Assembly: GCA_043727235.1 (NCBI GenBank)
Contig: JAYSYX010000332.1
Location: 1 to 8,110, forward strand
Origin: UBA7236 sp043727235
GTDB lineage: Bacteria; Bacteroidota; Bacteroidia; Chitinophagales; BACL12
Direction: 5' to 3'
Length of the DNA: 8,110 nt
Shown: piece after piece, positions 5,709-8,110 of the stretch
Position numbering within the stretch: the first letter of the stretch is position 1
Layout of the letters: the number at the start of each line of letters is the position of its first letter
Notes under the pieces: generated by a model
Databases searched by the model: none
What the model saw: the letters and a program-made list of their open reading frames with translations, nothing else
What the model was told of the DNA's origin: nothing
Position numbers and translations under genes: made by a program

Positions 5709-5712
5709 CCTT

Positions 5713-6288
5713 ATGATAATCATCCAGCAAACGTTAGTTAGTGAAGACATTTTGGACAAGGAGTTTGTGTGCAACTTAAACGCTTGTCACGGAGCATGTT
5801 GCGTGGAAGGGGATGAAGGTGCTTTTGTAGATAAAAGTGAAAGAAAAATGTTGGAAAAGGTGTATCCTTTGGTAAAAGAATATCTCACAAAAGATGGTAT
5901 TAAAGCAATTGAACAACAGGGTTACTATGTGACGAACGATGAAGGGGTTTTAAAAACACCACTTATGAAAAATGGTCCCTGTGCATATACAATTTGGGAT
6001 AAGGGTGTTGCGCTTTGTGGAATTGAAAAAGCATTTATCGATAAGAAGATCAAATGGCAAAAACCGGTGAGTTGTCATTTATATCCAATACGCATTACTA
6101 AAGTTGGCGAGTTTGATGCATTAAATTATGAACGTTGGAGTATTTGTAAACCGGCCTGTAAAAATGGAAAAGAACTGGGTGTGCCGGTATTTCGTTTTGT
6201 AAAATCCGCACTCATAAGAAAATATGGTAAGGAATATTATGAAGCACTAGAAGCTACTTTTGAATACAGAGAGAAACAAGCAGAATAA
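5713..6288 (+). CDS. Cysteine-rich DUF3109 family protein
   Basis: The product is 191 residues with nine cysteines: C20, C25, C29, C30, C90, C102, C121, C145 and C149. The order CNLNACHGACC, GPCAY, ALCGI, VSCHLYPIR, WSICKPAC matches what I recall of DUF3109, a family common in Bacteroidota. The CxxxCC cluster followed by spaced single cysteines resembles the YkgJ-type metal (Zn/Fe) or iron-sulphur binding proteins. No membrane segment is seen, so it is probably cytoplasmic and metal-binding; the molecular function is unknown. The start is the ATG giving MIIIQQTLVSEDILD, which gives the usual family length. The same frame stays open upstream to 5572, but that stretch is heptamer repeat DNA and would give a false leucine-rich leader. 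The stop codon directly abuts the stop of the convergent DinB-fold gene. Confidence 0.85.
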   Translation: MIIIQQTLVSEDILDKEFVCNLNACHGACCVEGDEGAFVDKSERKMLEKVYPLVKEYLTKDGIKAIEQQGYYVTNDEGVLKTPLMKNGPCAYTIWDKGVALCGIEKAFIDKKIKWQKPVSCHLYPIRITKVGEFDALNYERWSICKPACKNGKELGVPVFRFVKSALIRKYGKEYYEALEATFEYREKQAE

Positions 6289-6813
6289 TTAGATCTGATT
6301 TTTATTCTGATCAATTATCTCCCACATTTTTGCGATGTGATGATCATCGTGTTCTGCAACAAAAAAAGCCATATCAACTACACGCATTTGTTTTTGTAAA
6401 CGGGGATGTAAGGATGTTTTAATTAATTCATTCTCTGAAAATGTCAATAATTGATCAATAAAATTATCGCGAACTAATTTAAATTCCTCTAAAACTTTTA
6501 TAATATTTTTATTGTTGTGATCTGCATTAAATGTTTTTTTATTTGTTCCGTCCCAGGCACTAAGTATAGTTGCATTATTTTTGAAATCAATTAAACGCGC
6601 CGTGTGTAATTCTTCCAGATCGCTGAGATGACCTATTTGTTGTTTAATGCTCCATTTGTTATTAATTTGAAGCGATAAAATATGCTCGGAGCAATTTTGA
6701 GTAAGATCAACAATTCTCGGATATAGACCTTTTAATCTTGAAATAATTACGGGGAACAATCCAACAGGAAAATCGAAGTTAAATGAGCGGGTGGTCCATT
6801 CGCTTTGTGTCAT
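6289..6813 (-). CDS. DinB-fold (DinB/YfiT superfamily) protein
   Basis: The 174-residue protein is predicted to be a four-helix bundle with a divalent-metal site. The visible signature is KWSIKQQIGHLSDLEELH (53-70), giving H62, and EHDDHHIAKMW (154-164), giving H155 and H158/H159, the usual three-histidine arrangement. Related proteins include damage-inducible DinB of Bacillus and thiol (bacillithiol or mycothiol) S-transferases. Sequence alone does not say which reaction, if any, this member catalyses. The ATG at 6813 lies 62 bases from the divergent nadB start. There is no gap to the convergent DUF3109 gene and no visible terminator between them, so overlapping antisense 3' ends are likely. 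Confidence 0.8.
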   Translation of the reverse strand: MTQSEWTTRSFNFDFPVGLFPVIISRLKGLYPRIVDLTQNCSEHILSLQINNKWSIKQQIGHLSDLEELHTARLIDFKNNATILSAWDGTNKKTFNADHNNKNIIKVLEEFKLVRDNFIDQLLTFSENELIKTSLHPRLQKQMRVVDMAFFVAEHDDHHIAKMWEIIDQNKNQI

Positions 6814-6863
6814 TTTGTTGCTTTTATCAATACTAAAATTAAATAAAATCCGCCAAACAGCTT

Positions 6864-6871
6864 TACCTTAG
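6864..6871 (+). promoter_or_regulatory. Possible -7 element for nadB
   Basis: TACCTTAG matches TAnnTTTG with one mismatch and ends four bases before the nadB ATG at 6876, implying a leaderless or near-leaderless transcript. No -33 TTG lies at the usual distance. Confidence 0.3.
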
Positions 6872-6875
6872 CATA

Positions 6876-8110
6876 ATGTATAAAACAGACTTTTTGGTGA
6901 TAGGCTCCGGAATAGCAGGATTGACATTTGCATTAAAGACGGCAAAACGTTTTCCCGACAAAAAGGTGATCATTATTACAAAGGCAGAAGAAGAGGAAAC
7001 CAATACCAAATATGCTCAGGGCGGTATTGCTGCTGTATGGGATTTTGAAAAGGATTCTTTTGAAAAACATATAGAAGATACCATGATAGCCGGCGACGGA
7101 TTGTGCAATCGTGAAATTGTGGAAATTGTGGTAAAGGAGGGTCCGGAACGCGTGCGGGAAATCATAAATTGGGGAACAGATTTCGATAAAACTAAAACCG
7201 GAGAATATTCTTTGGGCAAGGAAGGAGGACACAGTGAATTTCGTGTCTTACATCACAAAGATATAACCGGAAAAGAAATTGAAAAAACACTAATTGAAGA
7301 GGCAAATGCACTTCCTAATATTAAAATTCTAATTCATCATTTTGTAATTGATATTATCACACAACATCATCAGGGAAGAATTGTTACAAGACATACTCCT
7401 GATATTACCTGTTTTGGTGTTTATGTTTTAAATAAAAAAAATAAATCGATAGAAAAAGTAATTTCGAAAATTACATTAATGGCGAGTGGTGGTGCCGGGC
7501 AAGTATATAAAAACACCACAAATCCGCTGATTGCAACCGGTGATGGAATGGCGATGGTTTATCGCGCAAAAGGAAGGGTTGCAAATATGGAATTTGTGCA
7601 GTTTCATCCCACCTCTTTATATCAGGCGGGTGTATCACCCTCCTTTTTAATCACGGAAGCAATTCGCGGAGCAGGAGCAGTATTAAAAACTTTGGATGGA
7701 AAAGAATTTATGCAGAAGTACGATGAAAGAGGTTCTTTAGCTCCGAGAGATATTGTTGCTCGCGCAATTGATAATGAAATGAAAATTCGCGGAGATGATT
7801 TTGTGTTTCTTGATTGTACTAAAATAAATAAAGAAGAATTACACGATCATTTTCCTAATATTTCCGAAAAATGTTTATCCATAGGAATAAATATTGAAAA
7901 AGATTTTATTCCGGTTGCGCCTGCAGCGCATTATATGTGCGGAGGGATAATGGTAGATAAAAATGGCATTTCTTCCATAAAGAATTTATATGCCTGTGGA
8001 GAATGTAGTTCAACCGGTTTACATGGCGCAAATAGATTGGCAAGCAATTCATTATTGGAAGCATTGGTATTTGCACATAGAATTTATCTCGACGCCTCAG
8101 AAAAAATAAA
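6876..8110 (+). CDS. nadB: L-aspartate oxidase, partial (C-terminus off the right edge)
   Basis: The window holds 411 codons of an expected total of about 530. NadB oxidises L-aspartate to iminoaspartate with FAD, the first step of de novo NAD synthesis; NadA then makes quinolinate. The N-terminus has the FAD-binding motif VIGSGIAGL (8-16). TKYAQGGIAAV (44-54), EGGHSEFRVLHH (116-127) and ASGGAGQVY (203-211) are family blocks. The catalytic region includes QFHPTSLY (H244), EAIRGAG (R264), DERGSLAPRDIVARA (R291), PAAHYMCGG (H352) and GLHGANRLASNSLLE (R387), matching the E. coli enzyme almost residue for residue. These motifs separate it reasonably well from fumarate reductase or succinate dehydrogenase flavoproteins, which share the fold. 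The start MYKTDFLVIG is placed normally relative to the FAD motif. Whether nadA or nadC follows cannot be seen. Confidence 0.95.
   Translation, partial: MYKTDFLVIGSGIAGLTFALKTAKRFPDKKVIIITKAEEEETNTKYAQGGIAAVWDFEKDSFEKHIEDTMIAGDGLCNREIVEIVVKEGPERVREIINWGTDFDKTKTGEYSLGKEGGHSEFRVLHHKDITGKEIEKTLIEEANALPNIKILIHHFVIDIITQHHQGRIVTRHTPDITCFGVYVLNKKNKSIEKVISKITLMASGGAGQVYKNTTNPLIATGDGMAMVYRAKGRVANMEFVQFHPTSLYQAGVSPSFLITEAIRGAGAVLKTLDGKEFMQKYDERGSLAPRDIVARAIDNEMKIRGDDFVFLDCTKINKEELHDHFPNISEKCLSIGINIEKDFIPVAPAAHYMCGGIMVDKNGISSIKNLYACGECSSTGLHGANRLASNSLLEALVFAHRIYLDASEKI

Noticed and set aside
5572..5712. N-terminal extension of the DUF3109 frame with a signal-peptide-like leucine-rich stretch
   Set aside because: The stretch is translated CT-rich heptamer repeat and palindrome DNA and begins at a TTG. 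Starting at 5713 gives the usual family length.
6933..7232. Two minus-strand open frames opposite nadB
   Set aside because: They are antisense shadows of the strongly conserved FAD-binding region of NadB.

Overview
The window looks like a chromosomal segment of an AT-rich member of the Bacteroidota. The evidence is a 289-residue primary sigma factor of the Bacteroidota type, which lacks region 1.1; a TAnnTTTG-type promoter in front of it; start codons without obvious Shine-Dalgarno sequences; and a large secreted FG-GAP protein whose tail carries Bacteroidota adhesin-type repeats. No tRNA, rRNA, CRISPR array, transposase or phage gene was seen.

Layout, left to right. Positions 1-1743 (minus) hold the N-terminal 581 residues of a secreted protein with a seven-bladed FG-GAP propeller followed by adhesin repeats; it runs off the left edge. 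The divergent spacer 1744-1970 carries the rpoD promoter. rpoD (1971-2840, plus) ends in a strong two-tier intrinsic terminator. A 315-base spacer (2949-3263) made largely of short period-7 repeats separates rpoD from the convergent minus-strand pair: a 3-methyladenine DNA glycosylase gene broken by one extra base in a homopolymer (4090-4735), then a DjlA-like TerB/J-domain membrane protein (3264-4088). Divergent from that pair is a short RsmI-like tetrapyrrole-methylase-family methyltransferase (4824-5522, plus). A second repeat-rich spacer (5523-5712) contains a G-rich heptamer array, a GCAA-tetraloop hairpin and a CT-rich heptamer array interrupted by a palindrome. Then come a cysteine-rich DUF3109 protein (5713-6288, plus), a DinB-fold protein (6289-6813, minus; no gap between the two convergent stop codons) and the first 411 residues of L-aspartate oxidase, NadB (6876 to the right edge, plus).

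The genes are mostly housekeeping and do not form one pathway: transcription initiation (rpoD), base-excision repair (mpg), chaperone recruitment at the membrane (djlA-like), methylation, NAD synthesis (nadB), and one surface or secreted protein.

The most unusual signal is in the spacers. At least five arrays of unrelated sequence share an exact 7-base period (AGTATNT, TRTTCNN, ACTGCCC, GGGACGN and NNCTCCT units), and one of them supplies the stop codon of the djlA-like gene. I saw no clear new multi-gene system.
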